Notes under the pieces: generated by a model
Databases searched by the model: none
Seen by the model: only the letters and a program-made list of their open reading frames with translations
What the model was told of the DNA's origin: nothing
NCBI RefSeq assembly: GCF_000406945.1
Contig: NZ_KE136354.1
Span: forward strand, 1,534,707 to 1,598,706
Source: Enterococcus dispar ATCC 51266
GTDB lineage: Bacteria; Bacillota; Bacilli; Lactobacillales; Enterococcaceae
Length of the DNA: 64,000 bases
Reading direction: 5' to 3'
Part shown: one piece after another, positions 9,143 through 19,557 of the stretch
How the letters are laid out: each line of letters opens with the position of its first letter
How positions within the stretch are numbered: position 1 is the first letter of the stretch
Position numbers and translations under genes: made by a program

Positions 9143-10862
9143 GTTTTTCCTCCATTCCTTGGGACTTGGCAAATTCTTGATAAACGCTGCAAGTTGTAAT
9201 TAACGTCTCATGAGTACCTTGACCCACAATTTTTCCTTCATCTAATACGATAATTTGGTCCGCATCCTTAATAGTCGAAAGGCGTTGTGCTACGATCACA
9301 ATTGCTGCATCTTTTAAATACGTTTTTAAAGCTTGACGTAATTTAGCATCGGTTTGATAATCCAGCGCTGAAAAACTGTCATCAAAGAAATATACTGCTG
9401 CTGGTTTAATCAATGCCCGTGCAATACTTAGGCGTTGTTTTTGTCCACCAGAAAAATTGTTTCCTTTTTGAGCAATTGGGGCCTCATACTTTTGTGGTAA
9501 AGAAGTGATAAAGTCAGCGGCTTGGGCAACTTCAGCGGCTTTAGCCACTTGCTCTTTTGTTGCCGCAGGATTTCCAAAAAGGAAATTATCGAAAATCGTA
9601 CCACTAAATAGGAAAGCTTTTTGTGGCACATAACTGATTTTTTGTCGCAATGCTTCTTGCGTGACGTTTTTAATCGGCACCCCACCAAAGAGGATTTCAC
9701 CTTCAGCCGTATCTTTAAAGCGCAATAGTGCTTTTGCAATTGTACTTTTACCAGAGCCTGTTCCACCAACAATTGCCGTCACACCTTTAAAAATATCAAA
9801 GGTAATATCAGATAAGACCGGCTCTTGTGCACCACTATATGTGAAATCAACCTGTTTAAAAGAAACAATCGGTTTATTATCTGCCAGCACAAATTCGGCT
9901 ATATCACCATCCACAATTTCTTCATTTGCCGCTAAAACTGCACCAATCCGCTCTAACGAAGCGAGTGCTTTTGGTATCATCACAATTACCATTGCAGCCA
10001 TAGTCAAAAACCATAAACTTAAAACAGTATATTCACTAATTGCAGTTAAACTGCCGATTGGCACCATACCTTGCATCACAAAAACACCACCAAAGGCTAA
10101 AACAGCTGTCATACCTAAACCCATCACTAAATTTACCGTTGGATTTAACACTGCAAAAAGTTTATTGACCGCAATCATAACTTCTGCATAACTGCTAAAA
10201 GTTTGATCCGTTCTTTTTTTCTCATCATTTGTTTTGTCAAACGCACGAATCACCCGAACACCGGTATAAAATTCCCGCAAAATCTGCATCATTTTATCCA
10301 TTCGTTGCTGCATCACATCTGCTAAAGGAATAGCTTTTTTAATAACCAGCAGTGCTACAAGTGAAAATAAAGTGATCGAAGCAATGGGAATCCAAATAAA
10401 CTGCCATGAAATCATCCCTGTCAAAACAATTGACGCCAAACAAATAAGGGGTGCTGGCACAATCATTTGAAAAACCATCATCAAAATTTGTTGAATATTG
10501 GTAATATCACTTGTGGTTCTGGCCAAAAGTGTTGGCGTCCCAAATGCATCCAAATCTGCTAAGGATAATTTCTGGGTTTTAGCTACTAATTTTTTTCTCA
10601 AAAAATAACCAAATCGACCAGCTAAAATAGCAGAGTAATAACTCGCGGCAATCGCAACTACGCCTGTGATAAGGGCAATCGCTAACATCAACAGCCCGTT
10701 TTTCCAAATTGCTCCTTGGTTTTGTGTCAAAATACCTTCATCAATAATTTCAGCGACATAATAAGGAATCAACAATGTTCCAACTGCTTGTGCTACCATT
10801 AAAATGAAGGTGACAAAGAACATCTTGTGATACTCTTTAAAAAAGATTTTAAATAATTTCAT
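9123..10862 (-). CDS. Heterodimeric multidrug-type ABC exporter, subunit with Asp-for-Glu Walker B
   Basis: Protein of 579 residues with six membrane helices and a C-terminal ATPase domain. Walker A is GGTGSGKST and the signature NFSGGQKQR is canonical, but Walker B reads VYFFDDS, with Asp where the catalytic Glu would be. That marks this half as contributing the degenerate ATP site. It is the first gene of the exporter operon, transcribed from the MerR-type promoter at 10888-10918, with GGAGGG before the start at 10862. The product is expected to export hydrophobic drugs or biocides together with the downstream subunit; the actual substrate is unknown. Confidence 0.9.
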   Translation of the reverse strand: MKLFKIFFKEYHKMFFVTFILMVAQAVGTLLIPYYVAEIIDEGILTQNQGAIWKNGLLMLAIALITGVVAIAASYYSAILAGRFGYFLRKKLVAKTQKLSLADLDAFGTPTLLARTTSDITNIQQILMMVFQMIVPAPLICLASIVLTGMISWQFIWIPIASITLFSLVALLVIKKAIPLADVMQQRMDKMMQILREFYTGVRVIRAFDKTNDEKKRTDQTFSSYAEVMIAVNKLFAVLNPTVNLVMGLGMTAVLAFGGVFVMQGMVPIGSLTAISEYTVLSLWFLTMAAMVIVMIPKALASLERIGAVLAANEEIVDGDIAEFVLADNKPIVSFKQVDFTYSGAQEPVLSDITFDIFKGVTAIVGGTGSGKSTIAKALLRFKDTAEGEILFGGVPIKNVTQEALRQKISYVPQKAFLFSGTIFDNFLFGNPAATKEQVAKAAEVAQAADFITSLPQKYEAPIAQKGNNFSGGQKQRLSIARALIKPAAVYFFDDSFSALDYQTDAKLRQALKTYLKDAAIVIVAQRLSTIKDADQIIVLDEGKIVGQGTHETLITTCSVYQEFAKSQGMEEKHEHKAG

Positions 10863-10887
10863 CTTTTTTCCCTCCTTCTCCTATGGT

Positions 10888-10918
10888 AGGATAAACTGTA
10901 ACGTAACGTTACAGTCAA
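10888..10918 (-). promoter_or_regulatory. MerR-type promoter and operator of the ABC exporter operon
   Basis: On the minus strand -35 TTGACT (10913-10918) and -10 TATCCT (10888-10893) are separated by 19 bp, the over-long spacer typical of MerR-activated promoters. The spacer region holds a palindrome with 10-bp arms ACTGTAACGT/ACGTTACAGT around one central base (10895-10915). The divergent MerR-family gene starts 24 bp away. Confidence 0.85.
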
Positions 10919-10938
10919 GACGGAAAGGAAACTTTTTG

Positions 10939-11772
10939 ATGAAAAAATATTTAACCGTAAGTGAAATGGCAAATTATGCCGGCATCAGCCGCCGAACGTT
11001 AATTTATTATGATCAAATAAATCTCTTCAAGCCTGCAAAAATTGGCGCAAACGGCTATCGCTATTACGGCATTGAACAGTATTTTGAACTGGACGTTATC
11101 TTACTTTTGAAAAATCTTGACGTTTCACTTGATGAAATTGATACTTTTTTGAAAAATAGAAACGTTACTGCTGTTTTAGCTGGTTTCAAACGCCAAAAAG
11201 AAAAAGTCGACGAAGAGATAAATAAACTTAAACGCATTCGTAATTCCCTTGATAGTTATATTACACGCTACACTACCTTAGAAAATTTCGATTTAAAATC
11301 AATCACATATACCTACAGAGAAGCTGAGTATTTTGTAATCTCAGATATTATCGAAAACTTTGATGACATTGATGCTCTGCAAGTCTATGGGCGTTTTTAT
11401 AATTCTGTTGACAGCAGCGATCTTTTTAGTGGCTATCCGATTGGTTTTTTAGTAGACGGTGCGGCGTTTTATGAAGAAAATTTTCATGCTGCGCCTTATC
11501 GTGCCTTAGTTAAAATTCCACCTGAACGCTTAGCCCATTACGAGAAACAACGTATCATACAACGACCAGCCGGTTATTATGTTTCTGGTTTTATGAAAGA
11601 TGAAATTCATTATATTAATATTTTTAACAATCGCTTTCGTAATTACTTAAAAGATAATCATTTGGTTTTAAATGGCGATATTTGGGAATTGCTTTGGCAA
11701 GATGAAGCGGCCTCAGAAAATCCTGAAGATCAGATTTTTGAAGTCTTAATTCCCGTTAAACCAGCTAATTAA
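10939..11772 (+). CDS. MerR-family transcriptional activator
   Basis: Protein of 277 residues. An N-terminal MerR winged helix (LTVSEMANYAGISRRTLIYY) is followed by a coiled-coil linker (about residues 75-120) and a long C-terminal domain resembling the GyrI-like ligand domains of BmrR-type drug sensors. The ATG at 10939 follows GGAAAGGAAA; an adjacent TTG at 10936 is less likely. It is divergent from the exporter operon and shares a 19-bp-spacer promoter with it, so it probably binds a drug or biocide and activates export. It may also repress itself, since the operator lies just before its start. Confidence 0.9.
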   Translation: MKKYLTVSEMANYAGISRRTLIYYDQINLFKPAKIGANGYRYYGIEQYFELDVILLLKNLDVSLDEIDTFLKNRNVTAVLAGFKRQKEKVDEEINKLKRIRNSLDSYITRYTTLENFDLKSITYTYREAEYFVISDIIENFDDIDALQVYGRFYNSVDSSDLFSGYPIGFLVDGAAFYEENFHAAPYRALVKIPPERLAHYEKQRIIQRPAGYYVSGFMKDEIHYINIFNNRFRNYLKDNHLVLNGDIWELLWQDEAASENPEDQIFEVLIPVKPAN

Positions 11773-11811
11773 GCATATCCAAGCAAATAAACCGATATTC
11801 ACTGCCAAAAT

Positions 11812-11849
11812 AAAACCTCGTTAAAATCAGCTGATTCTAACGAGGTTTT
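11812..11849. terminator. Bidirectional terminator between the merR-type gene and fba
   Basis: The 12-bp stem AAAACCTCGTTA/TAACGAGGTTTT is topped by a second small palindrome (AATCAGCTGATT). T tracts exist on both strands. Confidence 0.8.
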
Positions 11850-11867
11850 TGGTCATTTAAAAAGAAA

Positions 11868-11896
11868 AAACTTCAGACCAAATTGATCTGAAGTTT
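11868..11896 (-). terminator. fba terminator
   Basis: 10-bp stem AAACTTCAGA/TCTGAAGTTT with a 9-nt loop, followed on the minus strand by a T-rich tract, 16 bp after the fba stop. Confidence 0.8.
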
Positions 11897-11911
11897 AAAA
11901 GTTTAATGTAA

Positions 11912-12781
11912 TTAAGCTTTGTTTGCTGAACCGAACCAGTCAATGTGTTCTTCAGCATCTTTAACGATAGCAGCTTTACCTGGTGCTAATAATTTACGAG
12001 GGTCAAAGCCTTTACCTTCTTGATCTTTGCCAGCTTCGATGTATTCACGAGTTGCTTTAGCAAATGATAATTGGAATTCAGTATTAACGTTAACTTTAGA
12101 AACACCCATTGAGATAGCTTTTTGGATTTGTTCTTTTGGAATACCTGAACCGCCGTGTAATACCAATGGTACATCATGACCAACAGCATCTGCGATTTCT
12201 TGTAAGTGGTCAAATGCAAGACCTTGCCAGTTTTCTGGGTAAACACCGTGGATGTTACCAATACCACATGCTAAGTAGTCGATACCTGTAGCAACCATTT
12301 GTTTACATTCTTCAATGTCAGCTAATTCGCCAGCACCGATGATACCGTCTTCTTCCCCACCAATTGAACCAACTTCACATTCAACTGAGATACCTTTAGC
12401 GTGTGCTTTTGCAACAACGTCTTTAGCTAATTTCAAGTTTTCTTCAAATGGTAAATGAGAACCATCGAACATAACTGAAGTGTAGCCAGCTTCGATACAT
12501 GCTAAAGCTGCTTCGTAGTCACCATGGTCTAAGTGGATTGCAACTGGAACTGTAATATTCATTGATTCAACTAAGTCGTTGATCATGTTAACAGCTAATT
12601 TGTAACCACCCATGTATTTTGCTGCACCCATTGAAGTTTGGATTAGAACAGGGGCTTTTTTAGCTTCTGCTGCTTCCAAAATCGCTTGAGTCCATTCTAA
12701 GTTATTTGTGTTGTAACCGCCGACAGCGTAACCACCTTTACGGGCTGCTTTTAGAAATTCTGCTGCTGATACTACTGGCAT
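11912..12781 (-). CDS. fba: Fructose-bisphosphate aldolase, class II
   Basis: Protein of 289 residues cleaving fructose-1,6-bisphosphate to dihydroxyacetone phosphate and glyceraldehyde-3-phosphate in glycolysis. Zinc and substrate residues are visible in HLDHGD (about residues 82-87), the VECEVG segment and the HGGSG loop, as in class II enzymes of the Firmicute FbaA type. The ATG at 12781 follows AGGAGG. It is monocistronic, with a terminator directly behind it. Codon use looks strongly biased, as expected of a highly expressed glycolytic gene. Confidence 0.97.
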   Translation of the reverse strand: MPVVSAAEFLKAARKGGYAVGGYNTNNLEWTQAILEAAEAKKAPVLIQTSMGAAKYMGGYKLAVNMINDLVESMNITVPVAIHLDHGDYEAALACIEAGYTSVMFDGSHLPFEENLKLAKDVVAKAHAKGISVECEVGSIGGEEDGIIGAGELADIEECKQMVATGIDYLACGIGNIHGVYPENWQGLAFDHLQEIADAVGHDVPLVLHGGSGIPKEQIQKAISMGVSKVNVNTEFQLSFAKATREYIEAGKDQEGKGFDPRKLLAPGKAAIVKDAEEHIDWFGSANKA

Positions 12782-13078
12782 AAAAAATTCCTCCTAAGTT
12801 TTAATAAACTTTATTTGTTAGGCATATCCTAACCACCGCTACTATTTTAGCAAATATTTCCTGCTATTACCACTAAAATGGCAGATTAATTCTTTCATAA
12901 AAAGATTGCACAAATTTAAATAGCGGCTGTTTTCAATAGTTTTTCTGAAAAACTTTGTTACATTCCGCTTTGCCATTGCTTTTTCCTTTCAAAAGATAAC
13001 AACGCTAATTCTTTTTCTCTGCAAATTATTTCACAGACTTTTTTTAATTTTTTCGTCTATCTTAAAAAAAAGCAAAAA
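12782..13078. other. fba upstream region
   Basis: AT-rich non-coding stretch. The only signal I see is an extended -10 for fba on the minus strand (TGCTAAAAT, about 12844-12852), with a poor -35. No ORF with a ribosome binding site was found. Confidence 0.5.
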
Positions 13079-13156
13079 AATACCTGAAATTAGTTATGTG
13101 TCTACTCCTCTTTTTTAGCTAAAAGAACAGCTTTTTTCACAACATATTTCAGGTAT
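13079..13156 (-). terminator. Long pyrG terminator hairpin
   Basis: The arms ATACCTGAAAT/ATTTCAGGTAT, with further pairing of TGTTGTG and CACATAAC, enclose a second small stem (AGCTG/TAGCT). On the minus strand a run of seven T follows. At nearly 80 nt it is unusually long for a simple terminator. Confidence 0.65.
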
Positions 13157-13194
13157 TCCGTTTATTGATTTAACACGTTGTGACGAACAACGGA

Positions 13195-14799
<1,605 letters not shown>

Positions 14800-14841
14800 T
14801 TAAAAACTCCTTCTATATTTTTTTACAGGAAAAGCTTCTGT

Positions 14842-14920
14842 AAATAAAAGAAGCTCCCTATCCAAATTGAATAGGGAGCATATTTTCCAGAACTTTGACC
14901 CTAAAGTAATTAGGGTGCCC
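14842..14920 (-). promoter_or_regulatory. pyrG CTP-sensing attenuator leader
   Basis: Transcription should begin at the G at 14920 with GGGCAC. A small hairpin (CCCTAA/TTTAGGG) and then an intrinsic terminator follow (stem GCTCCCTAT with its complement, 14853-14879, then a T-rich tract). In B. subtilis pyrG, low CTP causes repeated G addition at the GGGC start and the poly-G tail pairs with the C/U-rich arm of the terminator. The same elements are present here, including CTCCC in the terminator arm. Confidence 0.85.
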
Positions 14921-14927
14921 AAGTAGG

Positions 14928-14956
14928 ATATTACAATCTCTACTATCTTTTGTCAA
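14928..14956 (-). promoter_or_regulatory. pyrG promoter
   Basis: -35 TTGACA (14951-14956), 17-bp spacer, -10 TAATAT (14928-14933) on the minus strand, placing the GGGC start site 7 bp downstream. Confidence 0.9.
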
Positions 14957-15128
14957 TAACCCATTTTTATAAAAGGCTTTCATCTTAAGAAATAATTTAG
15001 TCGTCATTTCCCGTCAGTAAAACCGCCAGCTTATTCTGCTATATTCCAATGCCTCAGCTAAAAATGTGAGAGAATTTTCTAATTTTTATCTGCTTCCTCA
15101 AAATAACGCTAAAAACGTTTTCTTAAAC
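14957..15128. other. Non-coding stretch between pyrG promoter and the pflA remnant
   Basis: AT-rich, with no ORF or RNA gene that I recognise. No convincing terminator is visible behind the pflA remnant. Confidence 0.4.
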
Positions 15129-15310
15129 TTAAACGCGCAATGGTTCTCTTTCTTGATAACCGGTATAGTTTGCAACGTGTAAAAGTTCCTTTGCATTTTT
15201 TATGCGAGTTTCAGTTGGTGGTTCAATGCCTTCCAAAGGATATTTCAAGCCCATTTCCTGCCATTTGTACTTGCCCATCGTATGATAAGGTAAGATTTCT
15301 ACCTTTTTTA
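15129..15310 (-). pseudogene. pflA: pflA remnant: C-terminal piece of pyruvate formate-lyase-activating enzyme
   Basis: A reading frame directly behind the pflB stop encodes about 60 residues (KKVEILPYHTMGKYKWQEMG, then a PLEGIEPPTE segment and the stop at 15129). These match the C-terminal end of radical-SAM PFL-activating enzymes. The N-terminal part, about three quarters of the protein including the CxxxCxxC iron-sulfur motif, is absent. The frame has no start codon of its own and is out of frame with pflB. The remaining codons carry no stop or frameshift, so the loss looks like one recent deletion, or an assembly collapse. Confidence 0.85.
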
Positions 15311-17560
15311 TTACATCGATTCGTGCATTGTCCGCGCAATGACATCATCTTGTTGTTCTTTGGTTAACTTGATAAAGTTCACGGCATAACCGGATACCCG
15401 AATAGTTAATTGTGGGTATTTTTCTGGATGTGCTTGCGCATCTAACAAGGTATCCCGATTGAAGACGTTAATATTCAAGTGGTGACCACCTTTTGCCGCA
15501 TAACCGTCTAACATTGTAGCTAAGTTTTCTTCTTGTGTTGCTTCATCACGACCTAATGCCTTTGGCACGATAGAGAAGGTATTGGAAATACCATCTAGTG
15601 AGTAGTCATAAGGAATTTTCGCTACAGAAGACAAGCTTGCTAACGCACCGTGAGTATCGCGACCGTGCATTGGGTTAGCTCCTGGCGCAAATGGTTGACC
15701 AGCGCGACGCCCGTCTGGTGTATTTCCCGTTTTCTTCCCGTAAACAACATTGGAAGTAATCGTCAAAATAGAAGTGGTATGTTTAGCATCCCGATATGTT
15801 TTGTTACGTTTTACTTTTGTCATGAAGGTCTTCAATAAGTTCACAGCGATTTCGTCGACGCGATCATCGTTGTTCCCATATTTTGGATAGTCTCCTTCAA
15901 TGATATAGTCTTCTACGATACCATTTTCATCACGAACTGTTTTAACTTTGGCATATTTAATCGCAGATAAAGAGTCAACGGCTACAGAGAAGCCTGCAAT
16001 ACCAGTGGCCATAGTGCGTAAGATATCGGTATCTTGTAATGCCATTTCAATACGTTCGTAGGAATATTTATCGTGCATGTAATGGATAATGTTTAATGTA
16101 TTCAGATACAATTCTGTGATCCAGTCCATCATGGCATCGTATTTTTCAACAACTTCGTCGTAAGCGAGATATTCAGAAGTAATCGGTTGATATTTTGGTC
16201 CCACTTGTGCTTTTGATTTTTCATCAACCCCACCATTAATCGCGTATAACAATGTTTTCGCCAAGTTGGCACGCGCGCCAAAGAATTGCATTTGTTTCCC
16301 AATGCGCATCGCAGAAACACAACAAGCGATTCCGTAATCGTCACCCCAATGTGGACGCATTACATCATCGTTTTCATATTGAATTGCGGAAGTTTGAATA
16401 CTCATCTTGGCACAGAATGTTTTGAAGTTATGTGGAAGACGTGTCGACCATAAAACAGTCAAGTTTGGTTCTGGCGCAGGCCCTAAGTTTGATAAGGTGT
16501 GCAAGAAACGGAAACTATTTTTTGTGACCATATGACGGCCATCTTCTCCGATACCCCCGATAGATTCTGTTACCCAAGTTGGGTCGCCAGAAAATAGAGC
16601 GTTGTAATCAGGTGTCCGCGCAAATTTAACCAAACGCAATTTCATTACAAAATGATCGACAATTTCTTGTGCTTCTTCTTCTGTTAAAACACCATTTTGT
16701 AAGTCACGTTCAACATAAATATCTAAGAAAGTTGATGTACGACCAAGAGACATTGCCGCACCATTTTGTTCTTTAATCGCAGCTAAGTAGCCAAGGTATA
16801 ACCATTGGAAAGCTTCTTTGGCATTAGTAGCCGGTTGTGAAATATCAAAGCCATAAATCGTACCAAGCTCTTTTAATTCGTTTAACGCCCGTAATTGTTC
16901 ATTTAATTCTTCCCGTTGGCGAATTACGTCATCAGACATCGTACCATTGCCACAGTTGAATAAATCTTTTTGTTTTTCTTTAATTAAGAAGTCTACCCCA
17001 TATAACGCTACCCGACGATAGTCGCCAATGATACGGCCACGACCATAAGCATCTGGTAAACCAGTGATAACGCCAGAGCGACGTGCTGCGCGCATTTCAG
17101 GTGTATAGGCATCAAAAACGCCTTGATTATGTGTTTTACGATAGTCACGGAAAATATGTGAAATTTCAGAATCGATTTCATAGCCATACGCTTCAGCGGC
17201 TTGTTCGGACATACGGATTCCACCGAATGGTTGTAAGCTGCGTTTGAAAGGTTTTTCAGTTTGGAAACCGACAACTGTTTCTAATTCTTTGTTTAAATAA
17301 CCAGGGCCATGAGAAGTAATTGTCGAAACCACTTTGGTATCCATATCTAAAACGCCACCATTGTCACGTTCTTGTTGGTTTAATTCCATTACTTGATCCC
17401 AAAGTTTTGTCGTTGCTTCTGTTGGGCCAGCTAGAAATTCATCTGTGCCGTCAAATTGTGTGTAGTTGGCTTGGATAAAATCACGTACGTTCACTTCATT
17501 TTGCCAAGCTTTGCCTTTAAATCCGTTCCACGTATTTGTCTGTAAATCTGTCTTTTGCAT
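15311..17560 (-). CDS. pflB: Formate acetyltransferase (pyruvate formate-lyase)
   Basis: Protein of 749 residues converting pyruvate and CoA to acetyl-CoA and formate under anoxia. The paired active-site cysteines (Cys413-Cys414 in GIACCVSAM) and the glycyl-radical site (Gly724 in RVSGYAV) are intact and the C-terminus is complete. The ATG at 17560 follows AGGAG and lies only 20 bp after the lrgB stop, leaving no room for an ordinary promoter, so it is probably co-transcribed with lrgAB. The activase gene that should follow is reduced to a fragment, so activity would need another activase elsewhere in the genome. Confidence 0.97.
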   Translation of the reverse strand: MQKTDLQTNTWNGFKGKAWQNEVNVRDFIQANYTQFDGTDEFLAGPTEATTKLWDQVMELNQQERDNGGVLDMDTKVVSTITSHGPGYLNKELETVVGFQTEKPFKRSLQPFGGIRMSEQAAEAYGYEIDSEISHIFRDYRKTHNQGVFDAYTPEMRAARRSGVITGLPDAYGRGRIIGDYRRVALYGVDFLIKEKQKDLFNCGNGTMSDDVIRQREELNEQLRALNELKELGTIYGFDISQPATNAKEAFQWLYLGYLAAIKEQNGAAMSLGRTSTFLDIYVERDLQNGVLTEEEAQEIVDHFVMKLRLVKFARTPDYNALFSGDPTWVTESIGGIGEDGRHMVTKNSFRFLHTLSNLGPAPEPNLTVLWSTRLPHNFKTFCAKMSIQTSAIQYENDDVMRPHWGDDYGIACCVSAMRIGKQMQFFGARANLAKTLLYAINGGVDEKSKAQVGPKYQPITSEYLAYDEVVEKYDAMMDWITELYLNTLNIIHYMHDKYSYERIEMALQDTDILRTMATGIAGFSVAVDSLSAIKYAKVKTVRDENGIVEDYIIEGDYPKYGNNDDRVDEIAVNLLKTFMTKVKRNKTYRDAKHTTSILTITSNVVYGKKTGNTPDGRRAGQPFAPGANPMHGRDTHGALASLSSVAKIPYDYSLDGISNTFSIVPKALGRDEATQEENLATMLDGYAAKGGHHLNINVFNRDTLLDAQAHPEKYPQLTIRVSGYAVNFIKLTKEQQDDVIARTMHESM

Positions 17561-17580
17561 TTGTCTATACTCCTTTATTT

Positions 17581-18267
17581 TTAAATAATTCCCATTACAC
17601 TTGCTACAATTGGAACCACTACCGCTGTTGTAATTCCGACCACGACCACCGAAATACTGGCCATCGCTGTTTCTGTTTCTCCCATTTCCATGCTGACAGC
17701 AACCCCTAATGCGTGCCCAGCAGCACCCAAAGCCAAACCTTTTGCAATAGGATTTTTAATCTTAAACCACTTTAAGGCAATTGCGCCTAAAGCATAAACT
17801 AAAACGCCATTAAAAATAACTGAAAATGCTGCAATCGATGCAATCCCGCCCACAGAAGTTGCAACTGGAACTGCAATCGCTGTTGTTGCTGCTTGGGGAA
17901 GCAGCGATGCAATGAGTTGTGGATGCATTTTAATAATATAACCTGCTAAAACAACTGAGGCCGCTGAAACGACAGAACCAATCGTGATTGCCACCATAAT
18001 TTCCATAAAATACTTTTTTAAGATATCCCGTTTTTTGTACAAAGGAATAGCAAAAGCAATCGTTGCCGGTTCTAGAAAGAACATAATAATTTTGCCACCT
18101 TCGTTATAATCGTCATAACTGATACCTGTAACTTTTAATACTAAAACACCTAAAATCATCGCAACAAATAATGGGGTAAATAAGAAGAAGCCTTTACTTT
18201 TCTTAAATAAAAAGGTTCCAATTCCAAAAACGACTAGAGAGATAATAATACCAACATAAGGTGTCAT
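17581..18267 (-). CDS. lrgB: LrgB family membrane protein
   Basis: Integral membrane protein of 228 residues with roughly six to seven hydrophobic segments and the family glycine-rich core ([19 protein letters not shown]). LrgB works with LrgA; the pair was first described as an antiholin system and later as a pyruvate transporter in streptococci and as PftAB in B. subtilis (family knowledge). The start at 18267 is 1 bp beyond the lrgA stop with AGGAGG inside the lrgA end, so translation is coupled. pflB follows 20 bp downstream. Confidence 0.93.
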   Translation of the reverse strand: MTPYVGIIISLVVFGIGTFLFKKSKGFFLFTPLFVAMILGVLVLKVTGISYDDYNEGGKIIMFFLEPATIAFAIPLYKKRDILKKYFMEIMVAITIGSVVSAASVVLAGYIIKMHPQLIASLLPQAATTAIAVPVATSVGGIASIAAFSVIFNGVLVYALGAIALKWFKIKNPIAKGLALGAAGHALGVAVSMEMGETETAMASISVVVVGITTAVVVPIVASVMGII

Positions 18268-18268
18268 A

Positions 18269-18688
18269 TTAAGAAACCTCCTTTAAACCTTTATTAAGTG
18301 ATTTTTCTTCGCCTGCTTGGGTATGGCGATCTTTAACACCTAACAATAAACTTGAGCCCCACCCTGTTGCAGCCAGTAGCGCCAAAGTAGCAATTAAGAT
18401 AACCGCCAGAATTTGAATACCTGAGCTTTTCATAATGCCTAGGGAATTTACTAATGAAATACCTGAAGGAACAAATAGAAAAGTGATGACACTGGATAGA
18501 TTGTTTGCTAAATCTTCTATTTGTTCAAGTTTCACAATACCGGTACATAAAGCACCAAATAAAAGCAACATACCAATTAGTGAAGGCGAAATAGCAATTG
18601 GTAATATTTTTGCAATGCCATTTGAAATTAACATAATAAGGGCAAAGACGAAGGCTTGTTGTAAGAATGAATAAACTTTTTTTTCCAT
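18269..18688 (-). CDS. lrgA: LrgA/CidA family holin-like membrane protein
   Basis: Protein of 139 residues with four hydrophobic segments, normal for the family, and a charged C-terminal tail. It pairs with LrgB immediately downstream. The ATG at 18688 follows AAAGGAGCG. It has its own promoter at 18722, separated from lytR by a terminator. The usual activator of this promoter is the LytSR system, encoded directly upstream here. Function as antiholin or pyruvate carrier cannot be decided from sequence; the adjoining pflB favours pyruvate. Confidence 0.93.
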   Translation of the reverse strand: MEKKVYSFLQQAFVFALIMLISNGIAKILPIAISPSLIGMLLLFGALCTGIVKLEQIEDLANNLSSVITFLFVPSGISLVNSLGIMKSSGIQILAVILIATLALLAATGWGSSLLLGVKDRHTQAGEEKSLNKGLKEVS

Positions 18689-18721
18689 GTTTTTTCGCTC
18701 CTTTGTTTTGTTTACATGCTT

Positions 18722-18750
18722 AGTATACGAAAATCCACGTTTTTGTTACC
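18722..18750 (-). promoter_or_regulatory. lrgA promoter, probably activator-dependent
   Basis: A good -10 TATACT (18722-18727) on the minus strand has only a poor -35 (GTAACA at about 16 bp), as expected for a promoter needing the LytR activator. The exact LytR site was not identified. Confidence 0.5.
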
Positions 18751-18798
18751 GCTTTCTTCATAAGTTGCGCGATCTAGAACATGAAATGCAAAAAAAAA

Positions 18799-18818
18799 CG
18801 CTTGACTTGCAGCAAGCG
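18799..18818 (-). terminator. lytR terminator
   Basis: Stem CGCTTG/CAAGCG followed on the minus strand by a run of eight T, 14 bp after the lytR stop. Confidence 0.75.
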
Positions 18819-18831
18819 CCAGACAAAATAT

Positions 18832-19557
18832 CTATTCTAAATTTAAGCGCTCTTTAAAAACTTTTAAATAAGAACGACTAACTGGTACTTTTTCACCATT
18901 TTCCATTGTAAGTTGTAAAGTATGATTAAACCAAGGCTGAATTTCTTTTACTTTTGTCACATTAATAATAAAACTTCGATGCGTTTTAATAAAAAGAGCT
19001 GGGGGAAGTTTTTGTTCAATTCCACTTAGTGTTCCAGTTGTTGAATAATGTTTATCATCAGTAAAAATACGAACGTTACGCTCATCTACAGAAACCATTT
19101 GCACGGTTTCTGGATGAATCAAAAAAATCCGATCATCGCTATGAATAGGAAAAGCAGACCATTGTTCAGTTGTCTGGGTGCTCGTATTTTGCGTGCGTGT
19201 CCTTTGTTTTTCTGCCTTATTAAGAATCTCCATTACTCGCTTTTCTTCAAAAGGCTTCAATAAGTAATCGTTGGCATTAACTTGAAAAGCTTGCAGGGCA
19301 TAATCATCATAAGCCGTGGCAAAAACTAAGTAAGGAGGCTCCGTGAGATGCACCAATTTTTCCGCCAACTCAAAGCCACTTTCATCGGTTAAATGAATAT
19401 CCAAAAATAAAATATCAGGTTTTTGTTCCATCATTTTACCCATTGCTTCTAAAACACCTTCTGCTTGTGCCACACTTATGACAGCAGGATGTTGGCTGAC
19501 CAAATAACTCAATTCTTCTCTTGCCAGAGGTTCATCATCAACTAAAAGAACATGCAT
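18832..19557 (-). CDS. lytR: Response regulator LytR (LytTR family)
   Basis: Protein of 241 residues. The receiver domain has the acidic pocket at residues 7-8 and phospho-acceptor Asp53 (ILFLDIHL). A LytTR DNA-binding domain spans about residues 140-241 (THRSFIIN, VPVSRSYLK). It overlaps the sensor kinase by one base (stop at 19557-19559), so the two are translationally coupled. It is expected to activate lrgAB, and here by extension pflB, in response to the LytS signal, which in relatives includes external pyruvate (family knowledge). Confidence 0.94.
   Translation of the reverse strand: MHVLLVDDEPLAREELSYLVSQHPAVISVAQAEGVLEAMGKMMEQKPDILFLDIHLTDESGFELAEKLVHLTEPPYLVFATAYDDYALQAFQVNANDYLLKPFEEKRVMEILNKAEKQRTRTQNTSTQTTEQWSAFPIHSDDRIFLIHPETVQMVSVDERNVRIFTDDKHYSTTGTLSGIEQKLPPALFIKTHRSFIINVTKVKEIQPWFNHTLQLTMENGEKVPVSRSYLKVFKERLNLE

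Noticed and set aside
9661..10191. Long open frame of 176 codons on the plus strand inside the ABC exporter gene
   Set aside because: It is antisense to a clearly real gene, has no ribosome binding site and low-complexity composition.
15129..15325. pflB-pflA fusion by frameshift
   Set aside because: pflB has its own complete C-terminus and stop, and the fragment is in another frame; simple loss of the pflA N-terminus explains it better.
17500..18760. Rex or CcpA site controlling lrgAB-pflB
   Set aside because: No sequence close to TTGTGA-N6-TCACAA or to the cre consensus was found in the upstream region.
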